DNA from: Exiguobacterium indicum HHS 31
GTDB lineage: Bacteria > Bacillota > Bacilli > Exiguobacteriales > Exiguobacteriaceae
Reading direction: 5' to 3'
Assembly (NCBI RefSeq): GCF_001939065.1
Contig: NZ_MPSZ01000001.1
Span: 496,001-560,000 of the forward strand
DNA length: 64,000 bases
Positions 16,254 to 24,889 of this stretch are shown piece by piece (the stretch's first letter is position 1; each line of letters begins with the position of its first letter). The notes beneath the pieces were generated by a model. The model saw only the letters and a list, made by a program, of their open reading frames with translations. It had not been told where the DNA came from and made no database searches. A program made the position numbers and the translations under genes.

Positions 16254-16991
16254 TTATAGGAAAGCGAGTGGGTTGACACTGCTTGCTGCAGACGAGCCGC
16301 TGTAGGTGTAGTTTCCACGGTGGATCTCGAAGTGCAGGTGAGATCCGAATGAGTTACCAGTGCTACCGACAGCTCCGATGTTCGCGCCTTTCGGGATTGA
16401 TTGACCGACAAAGACAGAACGTTTGCTAAGGTGAGCATACACGGTTGTGTACGAAATACCGTTCACTTTATGTTCGACCATGACATGGTTACCATAAGCT
16501 CCCTGATATGATGATTTGATGACTTTTCCGGCAGCAGCTGCTTTAACGGGTGCTCCAGTCGGTGCTCCGAAATCGATGCCGTTATGGAACGTGTAGCCGT
16601 ACTTACCGCTAGCATTCCCGTAGCCTTGCGTGATTGGTCCGCTTGTCGGACGCATGAATCCAGTCGATGAAGAGAACGATGCTTTTTTCGCTGATTTATT
16701 AGAAGTATTGTACTTCTTGACGTAACCAGAATAGACGTAGCGTTTTTCACCTTTATGCATGATTTTCGTCCAGTTCCCTGTCTGACCGAGGTATTTGAAT
16801 GTTTGACCCGCATTGACGCCGTCGACGATACGGTGTTTTAACGATGGACCAGTCCGGACGCGAAGTCCATCTGCTTTAATCTTTACTTTATACGATGAGC
16901 CAGAAGAGGCTTCAACTTTACCTGTACCCGTAGCTGCAAAACCTGAAACAACGAGGGCGCTCATTGCTAACGTCGTGATTGTTCGTTTCAT
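16254..16991 (-). CDS. secreted SH3-domain M23 (LytM-type) peptidase
   Basis: A 245-residue exported protein. Residues 1 to about 29 form a signal peptide ending near KVEASS. An SH3b domain follows (about 35-92, with LRVRTGPS and YVYSGYV), then the M23 endopeptidase domain. Zinc and catalytic residues are seen in FHNGIDFG and SHLHFEIH, with YGNHVMVEH between. It should cut peptidoglycan cross-links or stem peptides at the cell surface, with SH3b holding it to the wall. The ATG at 16991 has TAGGAGGAAC upstream. Confidence 0.9.
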   Translation of the reverse strand: MKRTITTLAMSALVVSGFAATGTGKVEASSGSSYKVKIKADGLRVRTGPSLKHRIVDGVNAGQTFKYLGQTGNWTKIMHKGEKRYVYSGYVKKYNTSNKSAKKASFSSSTGFMRPTSGPITQGYGNASGKYGYTFHNGIDFGAPTGAPVKAAAAGKVIKSSYQGAYGNHVMVEHKVNGISYTTVYAHLSKRSVFVGQSIPKGANIGAVGSTGNSFGSHLHFEIHRGNYTYSGSSAASSVNPLAFL

Positions 16992-17317
16992 GAATGTTCC
17001 TCCTAAGTTGAATATCTAGTGTTGTCGTCGGAATGACATCTATAGAAGTGGATGCGTTTAGTGTGTGTTGAAGTGAGTGATGCGGTCATTTGACTAACGA
17101 GAGTATAGCATTCAAACATCAGACCTTTGTGTTTCAATTCGATTGCTAAAATATATTCTAATAACATTTGTTGTAATATTGAGTATCCATTCAATTCGAA
17201 AATCCTTTAAAATCAAGATGAATTCGTGTTACAACGAGATGAATTTGATGACAAAACGCAATCGTGGGAAATGATGAGAAAGTATGGGACTCTAATAAGA
17301 AGAGAGTAGGTAATGGG

Positions 17318-17779
17318 ATGGATTTGACGTTTACAGTAAATCAAAAAAAGCTTAACATTCGCGCAGTGGCGCTGTTGATTCAAGATGGACATCTTTTGAT
17401 TCATCGTCAAGGAGAAGATGATTTTTGGTCATTACCGGGAGGGCGTGTCCAGTTCGGTGAAAGTGGTGCCAAAGCGATCGAACGTGAGATATTAGAAGAA
17501 CTCGGTCAGTCGATTGAGCCACCGGTCTTCCGTTTCCTCCATGAAAATTTCTTTGAGTACGCCGATCACCAGTTTCATGAACTAGGGATGTTTTATGAAG
17601 TCGTTTGCCGAGAGCCACTGCCACTTTCGACGGAAGACTTTTACGGTCCAGAAAGCGAAGGGTTGACGTATCGCTTCGTTCCATTCGACAAACTGGATCA
17701 GTATACATTGTATCCAAGCGAATTATCAAAAATGATTCAAACAAATGTGTTTCCGACGCTACTGACGAATGACATCTGA
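17318..17779 (+). CDS. Nudix hydrolase
   Basis: A 153-residue Nudix protein. The Nudix box reads GRVQFGESGAKAIEREILEE with LGQS following, preserving the Glu residues that bind Mg2+. The substrate, a nucleoside diphosphate linked to another group, cannot be told. I take the ATG at 17318 (MDLTFTV); the in-frame start at 17264 would add 18 residues. Neither has a strong ribosome binding site (GTAGG precedes 17318). It stands alone. Confidence 0.8.
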   Translation: MDLTFTVNQKKLNIRAVALLIQDGHLLIHRQGEDDFWSLPGGRVQFGESGAKAIEREILEELGQSIEPPVFRFLHENFFEYADHQFHELGMFYEVVCREPLPLSTEDFYGPESEGLTYRFVPFDKLDQYTLYPSELSKMIQTNVFPTLLTNDI

Positions 17780-17794
17780 CTTTTCTGGAAAAAC

Positions 17795-17819
17795 GTTTAT
17801 AGATGTATCGCAAGGGAAT
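17795..17819 (+). promoter_or_regulatory. SigB-type promoter
   Basis: GTTTAT (17795-17800), 13 nt, then GGGAAT (17814-17819) closely fits the Bacillus SigB consensus GTTTAA-N12-15-GGGWAW. It is 49 nt before the following SDR gene. Confidence 0.7.
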
Positions 17820-17867
17820 GGTTAATCATGTAGTTCATTCCAACAGTGATAAGGGAGCTGATCGTTC

Positions 17868-18743
17868 ATGAGAGAAGAACAGTTCGAAGCGATGCATCAA
17901 GAAGCACGAGGGCAGACGCAGGAACAACAACCCGGTGTCGAGTACGCCATGAAACCAGAACCAATCTACGATGATCCAGATTATGTCGGTTCAGGAAAAC
18001 TGACAGGGAAGGTCGCGCTGATCACGGGCGGGGATAGTGGAATCGGTCGTGCCGTCGCTGTCGCTTATGCGAAAGAAGGGGCAAACGTCGCGATTGTGTA
18101 CTTAAATGAGGGGAAAGACGCTGAAAAGACGAAATCGTTGATTGAAGGCTACGGGGTCAAAGCCTTAAAAATCGCAAAAGATGTCAGTCAGCCAGAAAAT
18201 GCACAAGCGATCATCGATACGGTCATTGCGGAGTTCGGTCAATTGAACATTCTCGTCAATAATGCCGGAAAGCAATTCCCGCAAGATGATTTCCTATCAA
18301 TCACACCAGATCAATTGAAGGAAACGTTCGAGACAAATGTCTTTTCGATGTTTTATTTGATTCAAGCGGCGCTTCCTCATCTGCATAAAGAAGATACGAT
18401 CATCAATACCTCATCGGTAACAGCCTATCGTGGGGCACCAACGTTGATTGATTACTCGGCGACGAAAGGAGCAATCACGACATTGACACGTTCACTCGCC
18501 TCGAGCTTGATCGAGAAGGGAATCCGCGTTAATGCTATCGCACCGGGTCCGATTTGGACGCCTCTCATTCCAGCGACATTCTCAAAAGAAAAAGTCGAAG
18601 CGCATGGGGAAGATACGTTAATGAAACGCCGAGGACAACCGTCAGAAAATGCACCAGCTTATGTCTATCTGGCTTCTCGTGATTCAAGTTACGTCACGGG
18701 ACAGACGATTCATATCAATGGCGGCGATTACATCACGTCTTAA
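17868..18743 (+). CDS. general-stress short-chain dehydrogenase (YdaD/YhdF-like)
   Basis: A 291-residue SDR with an N-terminal extension (about 45 residues, rich in Gln and Glu, with EYAMKPEPIYDDPDY) typical of the YdaD/YhdF/YhxC subgroup. The Rossmann motif is TGGDSGIG, then NNAG, and the catalytic YSATKGA. Several members of this subgroup belong to the SigB general stress regulon in Bacillus subtilis, and the SigB-type promoter here agrees. The substrate is unknown. AAGGGAG precedes the ATG. The small proline-rich gene 14 nt downstream is probably cotranscribed. Confidence 0.88.
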   Translation: MREEQFEAMHQEARGQTQEQQPGVEYAMKPEPIYDDPDYVGSGKLTGKVALITGGDSGIGRAVAVAYAKEGANVAIVYLNEGKDAEKTKSLIEGYGVKALKIAKDVSQPENAQAIIDTVIAEFGQLNILVNNAGKQFPQDDFLSITPDQLKETFETNVFSMFYLIQAALPHLHKEDTIINTSSVTAYRGAPTLIDYSATKGAITTLTRSLASSLIEKGIRVNAIAPGPIWTPLIPATFSKEKVEAHGEDTLMKRRGQPSENAPAYVYLASRDSSYVTGQTIHINGGDYITS

Positions 18744-18756
18744 GGGGGAGAACAAG

Positions 18757-18945
18757 ATGAAGAAGAATCCGAATGAAGTGCCTGAACGCGAACCGGATCA
18801 TCAACCGGACGAAGTCCCGCAGACACCACCGAGCGAGGTGCCAGATACACCACAGGAAGACCCTGTTCGTCAGCCGGAACCGGATACGTTCCCGGAACCG
18901 ACTGAAATTCCCGAAACACCGCAGGAAGATCCAAATCCATATTAA
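18757..18945 (+). CDS. small proline/glutamate-rich repeat protein
   Basis: A 62-residue protein made almost wholly of Pro, Glu, Asp, Gln and Thr. Two related blocks, EVPDTPQEDPV and EIPETPQEDPN, suggest a short internal repeat. No signal peptide, membrane segment or cysteine is present, so it is probably cytosolic and unfolded. GGGGGAG lies 8 nt before its ATG, and a terminator follows at once, so it is a real last gene of the SigB-type stress operon. I know no function. Confidence 0.7.
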   Translation: MKKNPNEVPEREPDHQPDEVPQTPPSEVPDTPQEDPVRQPEPDTFPEPTEIPETPQEDPNPY

Positions 18946-18959
18946 TGAGTCGAACGTAG

Positions 18960-18991
18960 TCACCATCCAAGAATCGGATGGTGATTTTTTC
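18960..18991 (+). terminator. terminator of the stress SDR operon
   Basis: TCACCATCC (18960-18968) pairs with GGATGGTGA (18976-18984), followed by six T. Confidence 0.85.
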
Positions 18992-19013
18992 GTGATGGAT
19001 AAGAAAAACCGTC

Positions 19014-19075
19014 TTGACAGTCAAACTGTATGGTGAGTATGATACAGAAGAGAAGTGTATTATTGTTTTAATACA
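19014..19075 (+). promoter_or_regulatory. promoter and candidate YtrA-type operator
   Basis: TTGACA (19014-19019), 18 nt and TATGAT (19038-19043) form a strong promoter. Downstream, TGTATTA (19056-19062) and TAATACA (19069-19075) form a perfect 7-bp inverted repeat, the type of site bound by YtrA-like GntR repressors. Confidence 0.65.
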
Positions 19076-19100
19076 TTAAACAAGAAGGGGAGGTCTACCG

Positions 19101-19481
19101 ATGCAGTTCGATCAAAGAAGCCCGGTGTACCTGCAGGTCGTGCGTTGGTTCAAACAACGAATCGCGACCGAGGAATTGCAAAGCGGGCAAGAAATCCCGT
19201 CCCGACGCGAAATCGCCGCACAGCTCGGAATCAATCCGAATACCGCACAAAAAGCATACAAAGAGATGGAGGAGCAACAATTGATTACGACAGAACGGAA
19301 TGTCCCGAGTAAGATTACACGTGATCCACAAGTCGTCCAAAAAGTACGGGCCGAGATGCTTGAAGAAGCGGTCTCTGAATTCATCGATGCCGTTAAGGCA
19401 ATTCAAATTCCACTCGATGAGGTCGTCTCGAAGGTCGAGACCGTCTATCAGGAAACGGAACGGAGGAAGATCGATGCTTGA
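19101..19481 (+). CDS. GntR-family regulator, YtrA subfamily
   Basis: A 126-residue DNA-binding protein. The N-terminal winged helix has PVYLQVVRWFKQRIA and SRREIAAQLGINPNTAQKAY; the C-terminal tail is short, as in YtrA regulators that have no ligand-binding domain. GGGGAGG precedes the ATG. The gene starts an operon with an ABC ATPase and permease, which YtrA-type proteins usually repress; cell-wall antibiotics are the known trigger in Bacillus. Its own promoter carries a fitting inverted repeat. Confidence 0.85.
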   Translation: MQFDQRSPVYLQVVRWFKQRIATEELQSGQEIPSRREIAAQLGINPNTAQKAYKEMEEQQLITTERNVPSKITRDPQVVQKVRAEMLEEAVSEFIDAVKAIQIPLDEVVSKVETVYQETERRKIDA

Positions 19482-20151
19482 AGTCCATGGCTTACAAAAG
19501 AAGTACGGGAAAAAACCAGTCCTTCAAGGTGTCTCATTCTCGGTCCCGATGGATCAACTGACGTGTCTGATCGGTTTGAATGGTGAAGGGAAATCGACGA
19601 TCCTGAAGGCAATCGCAGGTCTCGTCCTAGTCAACGCGGGAACGGTTCTCGTCGATGGCGAGATCAACCGAAATAAAATCGCTTTCGTTCCGGATATCCA
19701 GACGATGCCCGGTTACATGACGGTCGGCGATGCGCTGACGTATATGGCGGATTATTATTCCGACTGGAACCCGGCGACAGCGGATGAGCTGATGCGGATC
19801 TTCCAGCTACTCTCGACAGATAAGATCACGGACTTATCAAAAGGGAACCAGGCGAAGGTCAGCTTGATCCTCGGATTCGCTCTCGATCGTCCGTACTTAT
19901 TACTCGACGAACCGTTCGCTGGAATCGATCTGTTTACGAAAGAACAGATTGCAGGATTATTCTCGAGTCATTTCATGGAAGGGCGCGGTATCCTGATGAC
20001 GACACACGAAATTCAGGAAATCGAGCATTTGATCGACCGGGTCGTCTTCTTACAGGATGGTCGAATCATCGATGAACATGAGACGGAAGAGATGCGGGAA
20101 CTTTACGGGAAATCGGTCCAGGACCGGATGCGGGAGGTCTATCTGCGATGA
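19474..20151 (+). CDS. ABC transporter ATP-binding protein (YtrB-like)
   Basis: A 225-residue ATPase subunit. Walker A reads GLNGEGKST (Glu replaces the more common Pro/Gly pattern), the signature is LSKGNQAK, and Walker B is YLLLDEPFAGID. The switch His follows in MTTHEIQEIE. It overlaps the regulator by 8 nt, with AGGAGGA upstream of ATG 19474. It should drive the membrane protein encoded next. GC content is like the rest of the chromosome, unlike the two genes after it. Confidence 0.88.
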   Translation: MLEVHGLQKKYGKKPVLQGVSFSVPMDQLTCLIGLNGEGKSTILKAIAGLVLVNAGTVLVDGEINRNKIAFVPDIQTMPGYMTVGDALTYMADYYSDWNPATADELMRIFQLLSTDKITDLSKGNQAKVSLILGFALDRPYLLLDEPFAGIDLFTKEQIAGLFSSHFMEGRGILMTTHEIQEIEHLIDRVVFLQDGRIIDEHETEEMRELYGKSVQDRMREVYLR

Positions 20152-20963
20152 AACAATACATACAATTGACGAATGAAGAGATTAAGCGGAGTTTTAAGAT
20201 ATATGTAATTTTTGTACTTGTGATGGCAGCAATTGAGTTAGTATCGGTCGTTGTAAACGTCAAACTACATGAACGCAGAGTCGAAGACTACTTGAAGTCA
20301 GATGTTGTCACTTTATATGAAGCACTTAATGAAGTTGGGAAAATATCGTTTGTAGATACAACAACTTTTTATAGTTACGCTACGATGGTTGGCATGGCAC
20401 TAGTCCTTATTTATACAGTCCAGATTTGGTACCGGGATTGGATTGGAGAAACGAAATATATTTATCGTTTATTGATGCTTCCAGGAAATCGAATAAGCAT
20501 TTTCTTCTCGAAGTGGACGACATTACTTTTAATCATTATGAGTTTTCTCGGTATCCAATGGTGTTTAATCCAAATTGGGAATCTGTTGTTTAATTGGTCT
20601 GTCCGAGTTGATTATCTGGATAAAGATAGTCATCGGACACTAGGAAGTACATTAGGCGAAATATTCTCGCTCAATTTAACGAATTTATTTGTAATTCTTG
20701 CAGTATCAATGCTTATCGTGAGTTTTATCTTCCTGCTTGTTTTAATCGAGCGGTCCCACCGAAAATGGACTGGTCTTCTGCGAATGGGAGTCGAGATTTT
20801 CTTCATGATTATTTTTACTGTGGCAGGTCTGTATTTCTTAGAGCAAACTAAATTATTGTTGAACCCAGAAAAATTGCTTGTATTGACTGGGCTATTCGTA
20901 ATCTATTTTGCTTATGTGATTTGGAGAAGCCTTCGTTTACTAAAATGGAAAATTACGGTTTAA
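20148..20963 (+). CDS. ABC transporter membrane protein (putative permease)
   Basis: A 271-residue protein with about six hydrophobic segments (near 18-40, 80-97, 118-140, 182-208, 222-240 and 246-262). No specific family motif is visible, but the 4-nt overlap with the ATPase gene and the layout make it the permease. The DNA is clearly AT-richer than the regulator and ATPase genes, suggesting different ancestry or fast divergence. Confidence 0.7.
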   Translation: MKQYIQLTNEEIKRSFKIYVIFVLVMAAIELVSVVVNVKLHERRVEDYLKSDVVTLYEALNEVGKISFVDTTTFYSYATMVGMALVLIYTVQIWYRDWIGETKYIYRLLMLPGNRISIFFSKWTTLLLIIMSFLGIQWCLIQIGNLLFNWSVRVDYLDKDSHRTLGSTLGEIFSLNLTNLFVILAVSMLIVSFIFLLVLIERSHRKWTGLLRMGVEIFFMIIFTVAGLYFLEQTKLLLNPEKLLVLTGLFVIYFAYVIWRSLRLLKWKITV

Positions 20964-20973
20964 GGAGGACACT

Positions 20974-22068
20974 ATGCGTTCGATAAAATATGTTTTACTT
21001 TTAGGCGTCATCTGTATTGTGTCTTTAGGAATTTATGTGGGACAAGTACTTTCATTCGATAAGACGAAATTTGTCGTTGAAACAAAAAAAGGTGATCCAA
21101 ACGAAGAGGTCGTTCAAAACATGCAACTTCGTCTAGGTGAGTGGGGACAAAATCCGAATGAATATGTCCTATCAACGGATGGGAATATGACAAAGAGTAG
21201 TCAAACAATACTTTCGTTACTTTTCTATGATGAATCCAATTGGACAGATGCTCCACGATCGTTCCAACAATTCGCTTGGAGGAATAATACACATGTGTTT
21301 ACAAAAGATTCGATTACATATGGAATCAATAGATTAAACGAAAATAAACTTGAACTTCAGTATTGGAATGCACAGACTAATAAATTGGCAACCTTGAGGG
21401 TTAAGCTGCCTGAAGATCAAATGAATAAACAGTTACGTTTTTCTCCGTTTCAACGAACAGGGGATAAGTTACTTATTGATGCGACTCCTCTTAATAGACA
21501 GATTGAAAGAGAATATATTTATCAAATCGATTTAAAAAAGAAATCGATGATTAAAATCAAGTTACCTGACCGTTTAGGAAAAGAGGATACGATTCGATCG
21601 TTATACAATGGAAAAATGATTGTCGATCAAGTAAAAGAATTGGAATATCCGGATGATTTTTTAAACGAAACCGTAGTAAAGGATGGTCGAAAAACAAAAG
21701 TTTTAAAAGAATTCGATGGAGTTTATGAATCAAGTGTCATAAACGATGGAAAATACTATCTAGGACTTCTTGAAATCTCTGTAAATCCATCGAGCAAGAA
21801 AAAGGTGAAATGGGTAATCTATGATGTTGAGTCAGAGCGACTAATTACTAAAACGATTGACCTCAAAACACCAACATCAGATAAAGACTTTTCCCATACG
21901 AGCTTTACTATAAATCACGACCATATCTATTTCGCTTATCGAACGAAAAAAAATGAGGTCAAATCATTAGTGATCAATCCACTAACATCTGAGGTTATTT
22001 ACGAAGCTAACGTTCAGAAACAAGGGTCGAAAAATGACATCATCCTAAATGAAGTCACAACAAATTAA
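20974..22068 (+). CDS. exported protein of unknown function in the ABC operon
   Basis: A 364-residue protein with one N-terminal hydrophobic segment (about 5-26) and no lipobox, so it is probably an outward-facing membrane-anchored protein. The rest is hydrophilic, rich in Lys, Asn, Asp and beta-strand-like repeats such as YQIDLKKKSM and WVIYDVESERL, which hint at a beta-propeller (inference). GGAGG lies just before ATG 20974. Like the permease it is AT-rich. It may be an accessory or sensing part of the transporter. Confidence 0.65.
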   Translation: MRSIKYVLLLGVICIVSLGIYVGQVLSFDKTKFVVETKKGDPNEEVVQNMQLRLGEWGQNPNEYVLSTDGNMTKSSQTILSLLFYDESNWTDAPRSFQQFAWRNNTHVFTKDSITYGINRLNENKLELQYWNAQTNKLATLRVKLPEDQMNKQLRFSPFQRTGDKLLIDATPLNRQIEREYIYQIDLKKKSMIKIKLPDRLGKEDTIRSLYNGKMIVDQVKELEYPDDFLNETVVKDGRKTKVLKEFDGVYESSVINDGKYYLGLLEISVNPSSKKKVKWVIYDVESERLITKTIDLKTPTSDKDFSHTSFTINHDHIYFAYRTKKNEVKSLVINPLTSEVIYEANVQKQGSKNDIILNEVTTN

Positions 22069-22150
22069 TAAAATTAACCAATTTCCATTCTTAATTTGAA
22101 ACCTCCCGTTTTCTTCCAACGTATAAAGATTATACAAAGGGGGAACTCAC

Positions 22151-22444
22151 ATGCAATTCTTGATTTTTGTCGTCTTCGCAGGTGCCATGTATTGGTTCTA
22201 CTACAATTTCTTACTCGGATACCGCAAGAAAAATATTACGCTGACGTTCGACGATCGCTATTATTCACTCGACGAACATGTCGCAGCAATCGAACAAAAG
22301 CTTGCAACGGATGGGCATTCGGCACGTTATCTCGGTGACCGTCGCTTTGAAGTCGATGGTAAACCTTATCTGTTCCTCGAGCGGACAGTCTCAGTCGGCG
22401 GGGTTCCGACACAACAGACGATTCTCGAGCAACAAAAAAAATAA
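22151..22444 (+). CDS. small membrane-anchored protein
   Basis: A 97-residue protein with one N-terminal membrane segment (about 2-23) and a soluble domain that ends in TILEQQKK. The soluble part contains SLDEHVAAIEQKLATDG and RRFEVDGKPYLFLER, with no known motif. AAAGGGGGAA precedes the ATG. It forms a single gene between the ABC operon and a shared terminator. Confidence 0.7.
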   Translation: MQFLIFVVFAGAMYWFYYNFLLGYRKKNITLTFDDRYYSLDEHVAAIEQKLATDGHSARYLGDRRFEVDGKPYLFLERTVSVGGVPTQQTILEQQKK

Positions 22445-22471
22445 CTCTCCCGCGTACGGGAGAGTTTTTTC
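22444..22471. terminator. bidirectional terminator
   Basis: ACTCTCCCG (22444-22452) pairs with CGGGAGAGT (22457-22465). T runs occur on both strands, and the flanking genes converge on it. Confidence 0.85.
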
Positions 22472-22472
22472 G

Positions 22473-22961
22473 TTAGACCGGAATCCGGTCCAGGGGATGC
22501 GGTTGTTGCGATGAGCGATACCAGCGGATGATCCAGTGATCGATGCCGATTTGATACGCAAAGCGTCCTGCAGCCAGTAAGGCGATTGACGCTGCTAAGA
22601 ACACTGGGTTCAACGCAATCGTCCCAGCGAGTAAGTAATTGAGATTCATGATGCTTCCGACGACCAGTGCAGGAACCGTCAACAGACTAATAATCAACAG
22701 GATCCCGACGACGAGTTCCGCGAACGGAATCAAGGCGTTGATCAGCCCGACGTTCGGTAAGGCGAGTTGCTCAATCCACGTCGCGTACCAGGAACTGACG
22801 AATGCGTCTTCACCAGTTGACTTCGCGAGCGCTCCTTCGAGAAACGGTTTTGCATCAAAGCCATTAATGTACTTACCGATTCCAGCGATGAACCACTGGA
22901 TTCCGAGCCAGAGTCGGATGATCGTCAACAGACCGAGACCGATGATGTGTAATGCTTTCAC
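22473..22961 (-). CDS. DoxX-family membrane protein
   Basis: A 162-residue membrane protein with four hydrophobic segments and the DoxX-type features RLWLGIQWFIAGIGK and PFAELVVGILLI. DoxX proteins are linked to quinone or thiol redox processes, but the role here is unknown. I take GTG at 22961 as the start because AGGAG lies 9 nt upstream; the frame to 23036 lacks such a site. Confidence 0.78.
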   Translation of the reverse strand: MKALHIIGLGLLTIIRLWLGIQWFIAGIGKYINGFDAKPFLEGALAKSTGEDAFVSSWYATWIEQLALPNVGLINALIPFAELVVGILLIISLLTVPALVVGSIMNLNYLLAGTIALNPVFLAASIALLAAGRFAYQIGIDHWIIRWYRSSQQPHPLDRIPV

Positions 22962-23088
22962 TTTCAGACACTCCTCTACTACAACATAGTCCCCATCATA
23001 CTGAAAAATCATCAGCGAGATGGGGACTATCATCATAACGTCATCGAACCGTCATCGACCTGTTACAAAAAAGGATAAGGTAACGGTT

Positions 23089-24273
23089 TCATGACCGTTG
23101 ATCGAGGCGATGACTGATTGCAGTCAATAAAGCAGCAACGAGCGCAACCAATCCACCGACGAGTGCCGTGTTCATCATCGGACCGTTCGCATAGACGATG
23201 CCACCGAGTGCCGAACCAAAAGCGATCCCGACATTACTCGCAACCGGCATCAATGAAGCAGCGAGTCCTTTTGCTTCCGGGTTGAACTTTTCAGCGAGGT
23301 CGATCAAGTAGAGCTGTGTCGAAGTCGTCAGTAAAATCGACATCAACGACATCAAGGCGATGTTGAACAGACCAAGCGAAAGGGATGCTGTCGTGAAGTA
23401 TAACGCAGCAAGAACGATTGCTTGCACGACGAAGACGAATCGTAAGCGACCCATCGGATTTTTACTGGCGATCTTGCCGGCAAGGATGTTACTAAAGATC
23501 GAGACGACGCCGTAAGCGAGTAAGATCGGACTGATCCACGTCTTCGCAATCCCGAGTTCCGTTTGTAGGATTGGTACAAGGTACGTGTAGACGACGTAGG
23601 TTGCCCCGAATCCGAACGATGGAATAAAGAAAGCGATCAGGATCCGTGGGTTGGCGAGCAGTCCAAGCTGCTCCTTGATTGAACCGGAACCCGTCGATTG
23701 TTGGACCGGAACGATTTTCCACACGGCGAGGAACGCGATCAATCCCATGACTGTTGTCAGCCAGAACGTGGCTTCAAAGCCAGCATGTTGACCGATGAAC
23801 GTACCAATCGGGACACCGAGAACGTTCGCAAGTGTAAAACCACCGAAAATGAACGAGACGGCGACACCGCGCTTCGCGACAGGTACACCGTCACTGGCGA
23901 CGACCATTGCGAGCGAGATCAAGACACCAGTCAGGATGGCTGTCAGAATGCGGGTTGCGAGCAATACTTCGTAACTTGGTGCAAAACTACTGGCAAGATT
24001 CAATAGTATCCAAGCAAGTAAGAGACGTAGGATCAGACGACGCCGTTCCAGATGACCGGTCAGCGACATGACGATCGGTGTACCAATCGCAAAGGAGATG
24101 GCAAAGGCTGAAACGAGCGTACCTGCTGTTGCGATCGTGATATCAAGAGCTGAGGAGATTTCAGCGAGGATCCCGACGATGACGAATTCGCTTGTTCCGA
24201 GAACGAACGTCAGGAGCGACAACGTGGCAATCAAGAGCCAATCGCGTCGACTTAAACGAGTAGTAGGTGACAT
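23089..24273 (-). CDS. MFS transporter, DHA1-type (AraJ/YdhP-like)
   Basis: A 394-residue major facilitator protein with 12 hydrophobic segments. The first reads LLTFVLGTSEFVIVGIL, a phrase typical of the AraJ/sugar-efflux/chloramphenicol-efflux branch. The loop after helix 2 is GTPIVMSLTGHLERRRL. It probably exports a drug or metabolite by proton exchange; the substrate is not evident. The ATG at 24273 has GAGGA upstream; the longer frame to 24354 has none. Confidence 0.85.
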   Translation of the reverse strand: MSPTTRLSRRDWLLIATLSLLTFVLGTSEFVIVGILAEISSALDITIATAGTLVSAFAISFAIGTPIVMSLTGHLERRRLILRLLLAWILLNLASSFAPSYEVLLATRILTAILTGVLISLAMVVASDGVPVAKRGVAVSFIFGGFTLANVLGVPIGTFIGQHAGFEATFWLTTVMGLIAFLAVWKIVPVQQSTGSGSIKEQLGLLANPRILIAFFIPSFGFGATYVVYTYLVPILQTELGIAKTWISPILLAYGVVSIFSNILAGKIASKNPMGRLRFVFVVQAIVLAALYFTTASLSLGLFNIALMSLMSILLTTSTQLYLIDLAEKFNPEAKGLAASLMPVASNVGIAFGSALGGIVYANGPMMNTALVGGLVALVAALLTAISHRLDQRS

Positions 24274-24463
24274 GGATGATTCCTCAATTCTAGCGCTTGC
24301 GCGCGAAACTATGAGTAACAGGATAGCATGAAACGATTTCGTCGGGTATCGCAAAGCGAGATTTCGGGAAAAGAACCATTATTCAAAATAGCGTGTGAAT
24401 TTCCAGGCGTACTGTTTTTTGCGTATACTACAGAAGAAGACTACTTATAAAGGAGTGGAAACG

Positions 24464-24889
24464 ATGCAAGCGACAGTGACATGGAACAAACAGATGGGGT
24501 TTAGTGGACAGACGGAATCAGGGCATCACCTGGCGATGGATGCAGCACCCGAAAACGGGGGTGAAAACCAAGCGCCGCGACCAACTGAACTACTGCTACA
24601 TGCCGTTGCCGGCTGTACCGGAATTGATATCGTTTCGATCTTAGAGAAGATGCGCTTGACGATCACCCATTTCGAAATGGATATCGAAGGAGAACGGGCA
24701 GAGGACCATCCGCGGCGTTTTACGTCGATCTCGATTCATTACCGGCTCGAAGGTGATCTCCCGGAAGATAAGGTCCGTCGCGCCATCTCGTTATCAAAGG
24801 ATAAATATTGTTCGGTCTCGCAATCCCTGAACGCTGAGATTTCCGTCTATTATTCGATCAATGGTGTGCGGAGCGAGGATCCTTTGTGA
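24464..24889 (+). CDS. OsmC-family protein
   Basis: A 141-residue OsmC/YhfA-type protein. The motif GGENQAPRPTELLLHAVAGCTG carries the first reactive Cys, and KDKYCSVSQSL the second; the order and spacing match OsmC-like thiol peroxidases (quoted in part only). It may reduce organic peroxides, or be a YhfA-like member without proven activity. AAAGGAG precedes ATG 24464. The next gene starts within its last codons, so the two are coupled. Confidence 0.85.
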   Translation: MQATVTWNKQMGFSGQTESGHHLAMDAAPENGGENQAPRPTELLLHAVAGCTGIDIVSILEKMRLTITHFEMDIEGERAEDHPRRFTSISIHYRLEGDLPEDKVRRAISLSKDKYCSVSQSLNAEISVYYSINGVRSEDPL

